Assembly (NCBI GenBank): GCA_947474435.1
Contig: CANJII010000005.1
Coordinates: 61,626 to 125,625 of the forward strand
Length of the DNA: 64,000 nt
From: Chitinophagaceae bacterium
GTDB lineage: Bacteria; Bacteroidota; Bacteroidia; Chitinophagales; UBA10324
Direction: 5' to 3'
The translations under genes and the position numbers were made by a program. Positions 10,241 through 18,573 of the stretch are shown here, one piece after another. Under the pieces are notes generated by a model, which worked only from the letters and a program-made list of their open reading frames with translations, searched no databases and was not told where the DNA came from. Each line of letters starts with the position of its first letter. Position 1 is the stretch's first letter.

Positions 10241-10280
10241 GAGTTCAGGAAAATTAATATTGAATTTCAGTCAAGCTGCG

Positions 10281-11498
10281 TCAGTCAGCAATCTTTCGCT
10301 CTTGATTTTTGCTTAACAGACAAAATCCTATTGCAACAAGAATACTGGCTGCTATAAAAAACAAAAACATATTATCGAAGCCAAACTTTCCGGCAATACC
10401 CAAACCGATAACAGGTGCGGCAATATTTGCTATGCCATATGAAATAGAATAGAGCGCAGAATACTGTCCTTGTCGTTCTTTGCGTGGTCGTGATATGGCA
10501 TAGTTAAACATAAAAGGCATTGCAAATATTTCAGACATGGTGATCATGAGCGTATATAAAATTGCAAACAACATCAGGCCATGACCTACTTGTAAAAGTG
10601 CAAATGATACAGGTAAGCAAATTACTCCGATGATGATAAAGGGAAATATCTTTTTCTTTTTTTCAAGAATGGTTATCAAAGGCATTTCAATAATCACAAC
10701 CAGTAATCCATTTAATGCCAGCAACAACCCAATGGTGTCTTCATTGTAATGACATACGGTGTTAAAATATTGCGGCATGCTTGCAAACAACTGGAAGAAA
10801 CAAATTCCATACAGTGCAACCAGTAAAATAAAAATCAGGTAACGGTAATCGCGATAAGCAGAGGTACTGCTATCAGCCAGCACTTCATTTTTATGGCGGT
10901 TGAGTTCAGGTTTTTTTCTGGGTAAGTACAGATATAACATGATGGCTGCAGCAAAACTTGTACATGCATCAATTACGAATAACCATTTATAACCAAGATA
11001 CAAGGCAACGAATCCTCCAACTGCAGGGCCAACTGAAAACCCAAGGTTTATGGCTAACCGAACCAACGAAACTGAACGGGTTCGGTCGGTAGTAGTTGTA
11101 TAATCGGCAATGGCAGCAGAGTTAGCCGGACGAAACATATCGGCACTCAAGGCATAAAAAAATATAACAATTGAAATGGCAATTGGTGAAGCAGCAACCA
11201 GGAGTAATAATAAAATAAACCCGCTGCAGATGAGCGAGTAAATCATAATATCAAAATGATTTCTCCGGTCAGTTAACCAACCACCCATGTAACTGCCGAG
11301 TACACTTCCCATTCCATAAAAACTCATAACGAAACCTGCATCAACAATTGTAAAATGCAATTCATTTGTCAGGTATAGTGAAGTGAATAATAAAACCATG
11401 GAGCCACTCCGGTTGATGAACATGGATATGGCAAGTATCCAGATGTTTCGCTGGAGATTTGAAAATGCTTCTTTATAAAGAGATAGAATAAATTTCAT
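10281..11498 (-). CDS. MFS family transporter (drug-efflux-like)
   Basis: 405 residues with about 12 hydrophobic segments in two halves and the MFS motif A region GSYMGGWLTDRR near residue 68 between helices 2 and 3. The first half contains RPANSAAIADYTT and FSVGPAVGGF, resembling the MdtH/YfmO-type multidrug branch. It is predicted to be an inner-membrane proton-driven transporter; the substrate is unknown. It is the last gene of a minus-strand series (permease, DUF922 protein, this gene), with about 130 bases separating it from the DUF922 gene, so it may have its own promoter. Confidence 0.85.
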   Translation of the reverse strand: MKFILSLYKEAFSNLQRNIWILAISMFINRSGSMVLLFTSLYLTNELHFTIVDAGFVMSFYGMGSVLGSYMGGWLTDRRNHFDIMIYSLICSGFILLLLLVAASPIAISIVIFFYALSADMFRPANSAAIADYTTTTDRTRSVSLVRLAINLGFSVGPAVGGFVALYLGYKWLFVIDACTSFAAAIMLYLYLPRKKPELNRHKNEVLADSSTSAYRDYRYLIFILLVALYGICFFQLFASMPQYFNTVCHYNEDTIGLLLALNGLLVVIIEMPLITILEKKKKIFPFIIIGVICLPVSFALLQVGHGLMLFAILYTLMITMSEIFAMPFMFNYAISRPRKERQGQYSALYSISYGIANIAAPVIGLGIAGKFGFDNMFLFFIAASILVAIGFCLLSKNQERKIAD

Positions 11499-11628
11499 TG
11501 CGGGAATGGCACAAAAATAAAATTACCTTTTGCATTTTAACGCAGGGTTCTGATTACAGTAACCCTGCTTGAACAAAAATTTGAAGCGAACTATTTTCTT
11601 AATGGAAAAACGAAATTTTTATGAACGC

Positions 11629-12189
11629 TTATTGAATATCAATTTCAACCGGAGCAAAAATTTTCAGATTGTTCAATTGATTGTGAACGGAATCAATCCA
11701 TTGTTTTTGTTTTGCTTTATTTATTCCGTGCTCCGTTTCTTTATCATACGCATCCTGCTCCTTGTTTAAAGCTGTAGTTACAGAATTATAAATTTTCTGA
11801 ATTGCCAGACTTGCATTTTTTTCATTTTGAAAACTGATTTTCGAAATCTGCTGACGCATTTTCCGGGCATACAGTTCTGTTATATCAAAATGCAATTGTT
11901 CATGTTTTAACAATTCATCAGAACTATCTTTCAAAAAAGATTTTTGTGATATAAAAACGGTGTAACAAAACACCTGTGTTTTTTTATTATCCTTCTTCAT
12001 ATCAAGATACAAACCTGAATAAGTTAAACCCTGAAACGATCTGCCCGGTTTGGCTTTGAAATCAGAAAAGTGTAACGAAACATTTTCATTCCAGAGAATG
12101 GTATCTACACCAAATGCTCTTACATCATTTTGAGCAATCAAAAATTTTGAACTCAAACAAAAAATCAGAAAAAGAAAAAAGTGCTTCAT
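11629..12189 (-). CDS. DUF922-type secreted protein with HExxH motif
   Basis: 186 residues with a signal peptide (cleavage after KFLIAQ), then the conserved segment WNENVSLHFSDFKAKP and a zincin-like HEQLHFDITELYARK near residue 100. This combination marks the DUF922 family of predicted secreted Zn-dependent proteases. The C-terminal part (TEHGINKAKQKQWID) matches the usual family end. It starts 29 bases after the sugar permease stop codon, suggesting co-transcription, though no functional link is evident. Protease activity has not been shown in this sequence; the HExxH motif is the only direct evidence. Confidence 0.8.
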   Translation of the reverse strand: MKHFFLFLIFCLSSKFLIAQNDVRAFGVDTILWNENVSLHFSDFKAKPGRSFQGLTYSGLYLDMKKDNKKTQVFCYTVFISQKSFLKDSSDELLKHEQLHFDITELYARKMRQQISKISFQNEKNASLAIQKIYNSVTTALNKEQDAYDKETEHGINKAKQKQWIDSVHNQLNNLKIFAPVEIDIQ

Positions 12190-12218
12190 GTTTTTAATCT
12201 GTAATTAGTAATCTGAAA

Positions 12219-13502
12219 TTATTTTTTCTTGCTTGCAACATCAATATACACTGCAAGAATCAACACTGCACCTTTAATAATGTTCTGATAAAATGGTTCG
12301 ATGTTCAGAATGCTCATACCACTATCGAGCGATGCCATAATTAATGCGCCTACAATTGCACCGAAAATGGTTCCGCGACCGCCCATTAAACTGGTGCCGC
12401 CAATGACACAGGCTGCAATTGCATACAACTCATATCCTGCTGCTGCATCGGGTGCAGCACTTCCAAGTCGGGCAGTATATACTATTCCGGCAACGGCGCT
12501 CAACAATCCGCATAAACCAAACACAAGCATGGTATTGAATTTAATATTTATTCCACTGAGCCATGCCGCCTCTGCATTTCCACCAATGGCAAAAACCCGT
12601 CGCCCGAAAACAGTTTGCTTTGCAATGAAACTTACTACAATTGCAAGCACCAGCATCACAATCACCGGAACGGGAATGGCTTTATCATTTTCGTCACCTG
12701 CAATTTGTGTTGTTAATGAATTTGAAAAGCTGTATTCAGGTTCATTGGCCAGTGGAGAATTTGCAGGAACATGAATGGGAGTTGTAATCGGATTTCTTTC
12801 GACTGCAGAATTATTGTGCGTAAAAACCCAGAGGAAGAAAATTAAGAATGCAGCCAACGAAATAATTCGTGCAGCAAAAACCGGTACACCCGAAACTTTT
12901 ATTCCGAATTCTTTTTTCGTTTTTCTTTTTCTTAATTCAGTAAATGCAAACAACAGAATAAATAAAACGAATATCCAGATGCTTACTTGTTTGCTTAGGA
13001 AACCGCTTCCGAAAATCTGAAAATCATTGCTGACAGAAATAGTTTCGCCTTGCATGATTGCCATAATGCTTCCCCTGAAAATCAACAATCCGCCAAGCGT
13101 TACAATGAAAGCCGGAATGCGTAAGTATGCAGTGAGCGCTCCCTGAAAACATCCTGCAACAAATCCGATGACGAGTGTAAGTGTTATAGTCATCCACAAA
13201 TTCATACCGTGCTTCATAAAAAAAATAGAAGCCACCCCACCAAAAAATCCGACCATGCTGCCAACCGATAAATCAATGTTGCCGCTAACAATAACGAGCA
13301 CCATTCCAATGGCAAGAATGGCCACAATAGAACTTTGCCTAACTAAGTTGGTAATGTTGGCGGCTGAAAGAAAAATTCCATTCGTTACAACATGAAAAAA
13401 CAAACAGATAAAAATTAAAGCAAACACCATTACGAGCGCACGGATGTTGTTGGTGTTTGATTTGAAAAACGAAGAACCTTTCACGGCGACCAATCTAATC
13501 AC
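12219..13502 (-). CDS. Sugar ABC transporter permease, XylH/RbsC type (orphan)
   Basis: 427 residues, about 10 membrane helices. VIVSGNIDLSVGSMVGFFGG near residue 60 is the hallmark of BPD_transp_2 permeases for xylose/ribose-type systems, and GRRVFAIGGNAEAAWLSGI matches the cytoplasmic coupling loop. A central hydrophilic stretch between helices, about residues 235-270, fits the longer XylH-type members. It would import a monosaccharide together with an ATPase and a periplasmic binding protein, but neither lies in the window; on one side there is a terminated T9SS gene and on the other a DUF922 gene. The start codon is GTG; a second GTG lies 18 bases in. No ATG precedes the first helix. Confidence 0.85.
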   Translation of the reverse strand: MIRLVAVKGSSFFKSNTNNIRALVMVFALIFICLFFHVVTNGIFLSAANITNLVRQSSIVAILAIGMVLVIVSGNIDLSVGSMVGFFGGVASIFFMKHGMNLWMTITLTLVIGFVAGCFQGALTAYLRIPAFIVTLGGLLIFRGSIMAIMQGETISVSNDFQIFGSGFLSKQVSIWIFVLFILLFAFTELRKRKTKKEFGIKVSGVPVFAARIISLAAFLIFFLWVFTHNNSAVERNPITTPIHVPANSPLANEPEYSFSNSLTTQIAGDENDKAIPVPVIVMLVLAIVVSFIAKQTVFGRRVFAIGGNAEAAWLSGINIKFNTMLVFGLCGLLSAVAGIVYTARLGSAAPDAAAGYELYAIAACVIGGTSLMGGRGTIFGAIVGALIMASLDSGMSILNIEPFYQNIIKGAVLILAVYIDVASKKK

Positions 13503-13545
13503 TAAATTATTTCTAAAGTATTTTCAATATTTATTTCAACTAAGC

Positions 13546-13579
13546 AAAAAAAAAGACCGCTTCGGTAGGGAAGCGGTCT
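13546..13579 (-). terminator. Terminator of the T9SS gene at 13603-15750
   Basis: A 10-bp stem (arm AGACCGCTTC at 13554-13563, complement ending at 13579) with a 6-base loop is followed on the minus strand by a run of nine T. It separates the T9SS gene from the orphan permease gene. Confidence 0.88.
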
Positions 13580-13602
13580 CTTCAAAAAAATTTAGTTAGT
13601 GG

Positions 13603-15750
13603 TTATTTCAGTTTCACGACTTTTGAATGGATAGTATTTGTTCCATCAGTTAACCGGATAACATAAGTTCCGGCAGAAAGCGATTGAACTTTTAAAATGG
13701 TACTACCTGATGTGCTTTTTTGTTCCAGTATTTTTCTTCCTGTTGCATCAAACAATTCAATCAGCAAATTTTTATTTATTCCTGAATATAGAATATTGAT
13801 TTCATCGGTCATTGGATTTGGAAATAGTTGCCAGTCGGTATTGTCAATTTGTGTTTCATCAATTCCAATTGTAATGACATGAAAACCTGCAATGTCGTCG
13901 CGGTTGCGGGGTAAAAGTTTCCAGTTGCCGAAAGCATAAGTCAATTCTCCATAGATATATTCTAACTGACCATTCAACTGTAATGAATCGGTATTAAATG
14001 AAAATCCAATGTCGTTTGAATAATCATCACAACGCAAGCCATTAGTTGTACTTGTGTTTTTATAAATACTCCATTCACCGAAATTGCTTGGCGCATCAGG
14101 ATTCAGATTAACTACAAACACCGAATCATATTTCAGCAACATGCTTTCATAAGGTTCAGTGAAATTGAACTTACCGGCTTTCACACTATCAATATTCAAA
14201 TTGGCTATTGCTGAAGGCAAAGAATTTCCTGTAGTAAGAACCGTGAATACAACTGAGTCGAGTGAGGTGACATTGAAATTCTCTTTCACAAAAGCCTTGG
14301 TGATTTTGATATTGTCTCCGCGGTGAAGAGTTGTTAATCCTGTTCCGATCAGTGAAATTCCATTCCATGGAAGATTACTGCTTTGAATAAATACACTTCC
14401 CAAATCATACAAGCTTCCCGATTCGCTCATTACTATTCCCTGCACATTCATGTTGCTGATAGTTTGGTTTGCATATGGAGAGCCTGAGTATCCAAGTGGA
14501 TGCCATTGCAATTGCTGAATACTTGTAACTCCACTGTTCTTTACAAGATAAAATTTATTTGTTCCCAGTGAATCAGGATAATTAGTATAGTAACCTTGAT
14601 TGTCAGTTGCTTTAATCCAGTACTTAACATAAGTGCTGTCGGGGCCAATTGCCGGAATGGTTGCCTGCCAGTAATTGCCTGTTGTATTGGTCATTGGTAC
14701 CGAACTGAAAGTGTTATTGGTTAAACCATTAGTATAATATAATACTGAAGATGCAACTGATTGGTCATCGGTAATCAATGCCGTTACTGTTTGAGTTTGT
14801 GTTGTAGATGGAATGGGATTGCTTAGTGTTGTTGAGCCAACTGTAGGTGCAGCATAGGTTGTTTGACCAATATCAGCCATGGTTAATGGCGCAAGAAAAT
14901 ATTCATAAGGACCGTTTCCGGTTTTAAATTCAATGATTACTCCTTTAACAAAAGCCAGTACAGAATTAACAACAGGAGTGTCGAATGCAGCAGGAGTGAA
15001 GCTTCCGGAAGAAGTACAAAAATTATCGGAAGTGTCATTTCTGATCCATCCGCTCATATCTCTGATTTTTATTTTATTTCCGAAATTATCCTGAATGCTC
15101 CAGTTAATTCTTGTTCCACCGTTGGCACTGATCACAGAAACATCAACCACTCTTACATTTTGCATTTCAACATACACACCTTCATACTTTTCTCCTGATG
15201 TAATTTGTATTGTTTGTCCTCCTTGTCCATCGCTGACTTCAAACGAATCTATTGGCACAATAACCGCAGAAGGAATTGGATTTGAAAAACTTGTTGGTGT
15301 AATAACAACCGGTAAAATATTTAATTGTGTATTGTTTGAAAAAGAAGAAAGAATTCCAGTCACTTTCACTGTGTTTCCTAATACACAATTGTCTTGAAAT
15401 AATGAACTGTTACTTAATTGTAACAAAGCAGCGGGACCACTGCCGGCACCTATTACCGCAGGATCTGCAATGATTTGAATTCCATTCCATGCACCTGCAG
15501 AATTTACATCGGAAAGAAAAGTAGCAACACGGCTTCCGGTTGTACTTTGCCCATAAGCACATGGGTCAAAAATCACAACACCTTCAACCTGTACCGTATC
15601 TCCGATATAAGCAAGCGCTGAATCCAAACCATTCGAAAGGTTTTGATCATCTACATATTGTAAATCATGAATGCTTATTAAAGGATAGGTTTGTGAAAAC
15701 GCCATTGCAGGAAAAAACAATGCAACAGCAACAATTAATTTCTTTATCAT
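13603..15750 (-). CDS. Large secreted protein with OB-like N-terminal region, T9SS type A sorting domain
   Basis: 715 residues. The signal peptide ends at AMAFSQ. Residues about 25-110 (IHDLQYVDD ... GDTVQVEGVVIFDP) and a second similar region near 425-530 resemble the DUF5689/OB-fold-like domains of secreted Bacteroidota proteins, often beside nucleases. The segment YYTNGLTNNTFSSVPM ... KYWIKATDNQG is a fibronectin-like module seen in T9SS cargo. The C-terminus (LFPNPMTDEINILYSG ... LSAGTYVIRLTDG) is a type A sorting signal. No catalytic domain is recognisable, so an adhesive or scaffold role is possible. Single-gene unit with its own terminator. Confidence 0.8.
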   Translation of the reverse strand: MIKKLIVAVALFFPAMAFSQTYPLISIHDLQYVDDQNLSNGLDSALAYIGDTVQVEGVVIFDPCAYGQSTTGSRVATFLSDVNSAGAWNGIQIIADPAVIGAGSGPAALLQLSNSSLFQDNCVLGNTVKVTGILSSFSNNTQLNILPVVITPTSFSNPIPSAVIVPIDSFEVSDGQGGQTIQITSGEKYEGVYVEMQNVRVVDVSVISANGGTRINWSIQDNFGNKIKIRDMSGWIRNDTSDNFCTSSGSFTPAAFDTPVVNSVLAFVKGVIIEFKTGNGPYEYFLAPLTMADIGQTTYAAPTVGSTTLSNPIPSTTQTQTVTALITDDQSVASSVLYYTNGLTNNTFSSVPMTNTTGNYWQATIPAIGPDSTYVKYWIKATDNQGYYTNYPDSLGTNKFYLVKNSGVTSIQQLQWHPLGYSGSPYANQTISNMNVQGIVMSESGSLYDLGSVFIQSSNLPWNGISLIGTGLTTLHRGDNIKITKAFVKENFNVTSLDSVVFTVLTTGNSLPSAIANLNIDSVKAGKFNFTEPYESMLLKYDSVFVVNLNPDAPSNFGEWSIYKNTSTTNGLRCDDYSNDIGFSFNTDSLQLNGQLEYIYGELTYAFGNWKLLPRNRDDIAGFHVITIGIDETQIDNTDWQLFPNPMTDEINILYSGINKNLLIELFDATGRKILEQKSTSGSTILKVQSLSAGTYVIRLTDGTNTIHSKVVKLK

Positions 15751-16035
15751 TTTAATTTTTGTTTAACCCATTAATTCGGGGCTGCAAGTATCTGAATTTC
15801 AATTGAGAAATTATACTGTTTGGTATTAAATAAATGTGCACACGCAATTTCCTGTTTCATTCAGATTAAAGAGGAACTCAGCATAAAAAAACAGGATCAG
15901 AGTTTAAATAGAAAAATGGAATTTACTTTTTGTTGATATAAATACAAATTCTATTTGAGTATTAAATAGTTTTAACTTTAATAACTTTAAAAATATACCA
16001 TCAGAAAAGTGAAACTAAGTCAGTACAGTTTATTG

Positions 16036-16557
16036 TTAATTGCGGTCAACATTTATTCGCCCGAACATTTTATCATCCTTGTCTTTGCGGGTATTATCTT
16101 CCAATGGATATTCTTTTCTCATTGGGAAAATGGTCATTTCATCTACATTCAAAATCCGTTTCAGATTTGGATGCCCTTCGAAAATCACTCCATAGAAATC
16201 ATAGGTTTCCCGTTCCATCCAGTTGGCTCCTTTAAAAAGATTAACCGCTGTTGGAATTTTGGGCTCACCGGATAATGCAACTTTAATTCTTACACGAAGA
16301 TTGTGGAGGAAAGAATGCATGTGATAAACCACTTCAAATTTTTCGGCACGATCAGGAAAATGAACGGCACAAATATCAGTGAGAAAAATAAATTGCATCT
16401 CCTCATCATCGCGAAGAAATTGTAATAATGGAATGATAGAATCTCTATCTGTTCGCAAAGTCAGCATCCCATAAGGTTCTTCAGGCGAATGAACTTTGGC
16501 ACCAAATTTTTCGCCAATGCGCTCTGTTACTTTTTTATAATCAATTGTTGCGCTCAT
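16036..16557 (-). CDS. nuoC: NADH-quinone oxidoreductase subunit C
   Basis: 173 residues matching the 30-kDa subunit of complex I: the conserved [20 protein letters not shown] block near residue 120 and the C-terminal MRKEYPLE. NuoC is part of the peripheral arm that carries electrons to quinone. The gene overlaps nuoB by four bases (ATGA). Downstream on the same strand there is no nuoD, only 285 bases without a gene and then an unrelated T9SS gene, so the operon stops here. Confidence 0.95.
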   Translation of the reverse strand: MSATIDYKKVTERIGEKFGAKVHSPEEPYGMLTLRTDRDSIIPLLQFLRDDEEMQFIFLTDICAVHFPDRAEKFEVVYHMHSFLHNLRVRIKVALSGEPKIPTAVNLFKGANWMERETYDFYGVIFEGHPNLKRILNVDEMTIFPMRKEYPLEDNTRKDKDDKMFGRINVDRN

Positions 16558-17114
16558 CTTATTCCGTATGATTCAAGTAAAGCTTTGTATTCTGGAGAGT
16601 TTCTTCTGCGTTGCGATTCGTTGTGAACCAAATCCTGAATGCGCATAAAACCATCAATAATTTGTTCAGGTCGTGGCGGACAACCAGGCACATAAACATC
16701 TACAGGAATAATCTGATCAATGCCCTGGAGCACTGAGTAAGTATCAAAAATTCCACCGCTGCTTGCGCATGCACCAACAGCAATTACCCAGCGAGGTTCG
16801 GCCATTTGCTCATACACTTGTTTTAAAACCGGACCCATTTTTTTTGCAATAGTTCCCATCACCATTAATAAATCTGCCTGACGAGGAGAAAAACTTAATC
16901 GCTCAGCACCGAAGCGAGATAAATCATAGTGTGGTCCCATGGTAGCCATAAATTCAATTCCGCAACATGAGGTGGCAAATGGTAATGGCCATATTGAAAA
17001 TTGTTTAGCTAAACCAATAGCCTTATCAAAACTGGTTGCATAATAACCCGGACCGCCAACACCAAGTGGAGGAGCAACTATTTTGGCCTTTACTGTATTT
17101 ATATCGAGTGACAT
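16554..17114 (-). CDS. nuoB: NADH-quinone oxidoreductase subunit B
   Basis: 186 residues. The segments [26 protein letters not shown] and [14 protein letters not shown] hold the four cysteines that bind iron-sulfur cluster N2 next to the quinone site. Typical NuoB length. It follows nuoA after 71 bases and overlaps nuoC by four bases. Confidence 0.97.
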   Translation of the reverse strand: MSLDINTVKAKIVAPPLGVGGPGYYATSFDKAIGLAKQFSIWPLPFATSCCGIEFMATMGPHYDLSRFGAERLSFSPRQADLLMVMGTIAKKMGPVLKQVYEQMAEPRWVIAVGACASSGGIFDTYSVLQGIDQIIPVDVYVPGCPPRPEQIIDGFMRIQDLVHNESQRRRNSPEYKALLESYGIR

Positions 17115-17185
17115 TTGGCTATAAGTTTAAAAGTTGTGAGTTTAATGTTTCGGGTTATTTTGATATTGTGTAAATTGATAATTTA

Positions 17186-17551
17186 TTATTCCCAATCCAA
17201 TGCTCCGCTTCTGATTACATATATTAATCCGCACAATAACAATCCCATGAAGAGCAACATAGTTATTAAACCATTCATTCCTAATTCAAGAAAATTAATT
17301 GCATATGGATAAAGAAAAATTACTTCCACATCAAACAAAACAAAAAGTATGGCCGTTAAAAAATACTTGATTGCAAAAGGCTGTCGTGCATTTCCTACTG
17401 ATTCAATACCGCTTTCAAATGCTCTTAATTTCTTTTTTGTTGAAAGTTTTGGACCAATAATGTGTGTGACAAACATGGTTAAACCCACAAAACCACCTGC
17501 AACTAGAAACTGAATCAGAATTGGAAAAAAATCGACCGGTGAACTGTTCAT
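17186..17551 (-). CDS. nuoA: NADH-quinone oxidoreductase subunit A
   Basis: 121 residues with three membrane helices and the conserved loop FESGIESVGNARQPFAIKYF between helices 1 and 2, then FVLFDVEVIFLYPYA in helix 2, both diagnostic of NuoA. It is the first gene of the nuoABC unit and faces away from the nos cluster; the 509-base gap upstream must hold its promoter. Confidence 0.96.
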   Translation of the reverse strand: MNSSPVDFFPILIQFLVAGGFVGLTMFVTHIIGPKLSTKKKLRAFESGIESVGNARQPFAIKYFLTAILFVLFDVEVIFLYPYAINFLELGMNGLITMLLFMGLLLCGLIYVIRSGALDWE

Positions 17552-17934
17552 GCTAATTTTTTATTGCATTTTATGCGCGACAAAATAAGGTAAGCACTAT
17601 CAATAAAACAAGGAGCAAAATCAGTTGTAATTAATTGTTTTCAAAATTCTGATAGGTTATTGATTTCATTCTGAATTTTTCGAATCTTAATAGATTTAAA
17701 CAACAAGCAAAAAAGAGCAGAAATGGAGGGGGGAAGTGTAAAATTCATGAAATGGTTTGAGAGAGGCATTTTACCCTGCTCTGAATGAAAAGAAATTAAG
17801 ACAAAACAATTTTTACATTGAGAAAAATTAACCGTGAAAAAAATTTCAAATCTGTAATGACCAATTGTGCTATTAAAAATGGTGTGAGTGACTTTGTGTT
17901 ATCTGATTTAATTAATTTATCTATCAGAAATGGT

Positions 17935-17960
17935 ATATAAAGACAACAAGGTCTTTATAT
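17935..17960. promoter_or_regulatory. Perfect inverted repeat upstream of the nos cluster
   Basis: Two 10-base arms (ATATAAAGAC and its exact complement) surround a 6-base spacer. It abuts the FNR-like palindrome at 17961. It could be a second regulator site, a DNA hairpin, or a remnant terminator; no T-run follows, which argues against the last. Confidence 0.5.
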
Positions 17961-17974
17961 CTGATAAATATCAG
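17961..17974. promoter_or_regulatory. FNR/CRP-family-like operator upstream of cytochrome c-nosZ
   Basis: CTGATAAATATCAG is a perfect palindrome matching the core TGAT-N4-ATCA of the FNR/DNR/NNR group of CRP-type regulators. Its centre is about 93 bases before the cytochrome c start codon and roughly 40-50 bases before the likely transcription start (TTG at 17983-17985 and a weak TA-type box near 18007). The spacing and the gene downstream fit anaerobic or NO-responsive activation. Assignment is inference from the motif. Confidence 0.55.
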
Positions 17975-18060
17975 TAGTACAATTGACTTAACTCATATAA
18001 CCACTTTATTTTACTCGCTTAATTCGCACCATAATTATTAAAACCCCTAAATAAATAAGC

Positions 18061-18534
18061 ATGAAAAAATTAATCCTTCCTGTTGTTGCACTTGGAATTA
18101 TGTTCTGGGCTGCATGTTCAAGTCCTGCTAAAGAAGAAGGCAGTGGCGAAACTCCTGAATCAATGGTTCCGGATGAAGTAAATAAAAACATTGATGAAAA
18201 AGGCGTTGGAAAATTTACCAATGTTGAACTCACGCATCCGTTAAATCAGGATTGGGTGAAAGAAGGTGAGGGTGTTTACAATATGAAATGTTTATCGTGT
18301 CACAAACTCACCGATGAAAAATTAGTTGGCCCCGGTTGGAAAGGTGTAACCACTCGTCGCAAGCCTGAATGGATAATGAATTTTGTGACCAACACTGAAG
18401 AGATGATTGACAAAAGCCCGGAAGCGCAAAAAATGCTTGAGGTGTGTTTAACCAGGATGCCTAATCAGAATTTAAGTGATCACGATGCGCGAACTGTATT
18501 AGAATTCATTCGCAATAACGACGGAGAAAAATAA
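18061..18534 (+). CDS. Lipoprotein c-type cytochrome of the nos cluster
   Basis: 157 residues. A lipoprotein signal peptide ends at the lipobox WAAC (Cys 19), followed by an acidic, Ser/Glu-rich linker. The haem motif CLSCH lies at residues 77-81, with the probable Met ligand in LTRMPNQNL near residue 131. A single-haem cytochrome c tethered to a membrane is suited to pass electrons from the quinol pool or a bc-type complex to NosZ, whose gene starts 39 bases downstream. Small cytochromes c are common partners in clade II nos clusters. The direct donor role is inferred from position. Confidence 0.88.
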   Translation: MKKLILPVVALGIMFWAACSSPAKEEGSGETPESMVPDEVNKNIDEKGVGKFTNVELTHPLNQDWVKEGEGVYNMKCLSCHKLTDEKLVGPGWKGVTTRRKPEWIMNFVTNTEEMIDKSPEAQKMLEVCLTRMPNQNLSDHDARTVLEFIRNNDGEK

Positions 18535-18573
18535 TTTAACTAAATCCCAAACAATAAAACCAAATTTCAAAAT

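Larger units (their letters stand above)
17552..18060. other. 509-base divergent control region between nuoA and the nos cluster
   Basis: No coding sequence is supported. The right part (17900-18020) holds an FNR-like palindrome, a perfect 10-bp-arm inverted repeat and a plausible TTG/TA-type promoter for the cytochrome c gene. A spaced repeat TCTGAT ... ATCAGA (about 17901-17928) lies just upstream. The left part must hold the nuoA promoter; a near-consensus TTATTTTG on the minus strand lies about 30 bases upstream of nuoA. The middle part (17640-17880) shows no clear signal. Confidence 0.6.

Noticed and set aside
11569..11769. 66-codon plus-strand frame overlapping the DUF922 gene
   Set aside because: It is mostly antisense to a recognisable signal-peptide-bearing protein and looks like a shadow.
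17935..17960. Inverted repeat as a terminator of an upstream plus-strand gene
   Set aside because: There is no plus-strand gene upstream (nuoA points away) and no T-run after it.
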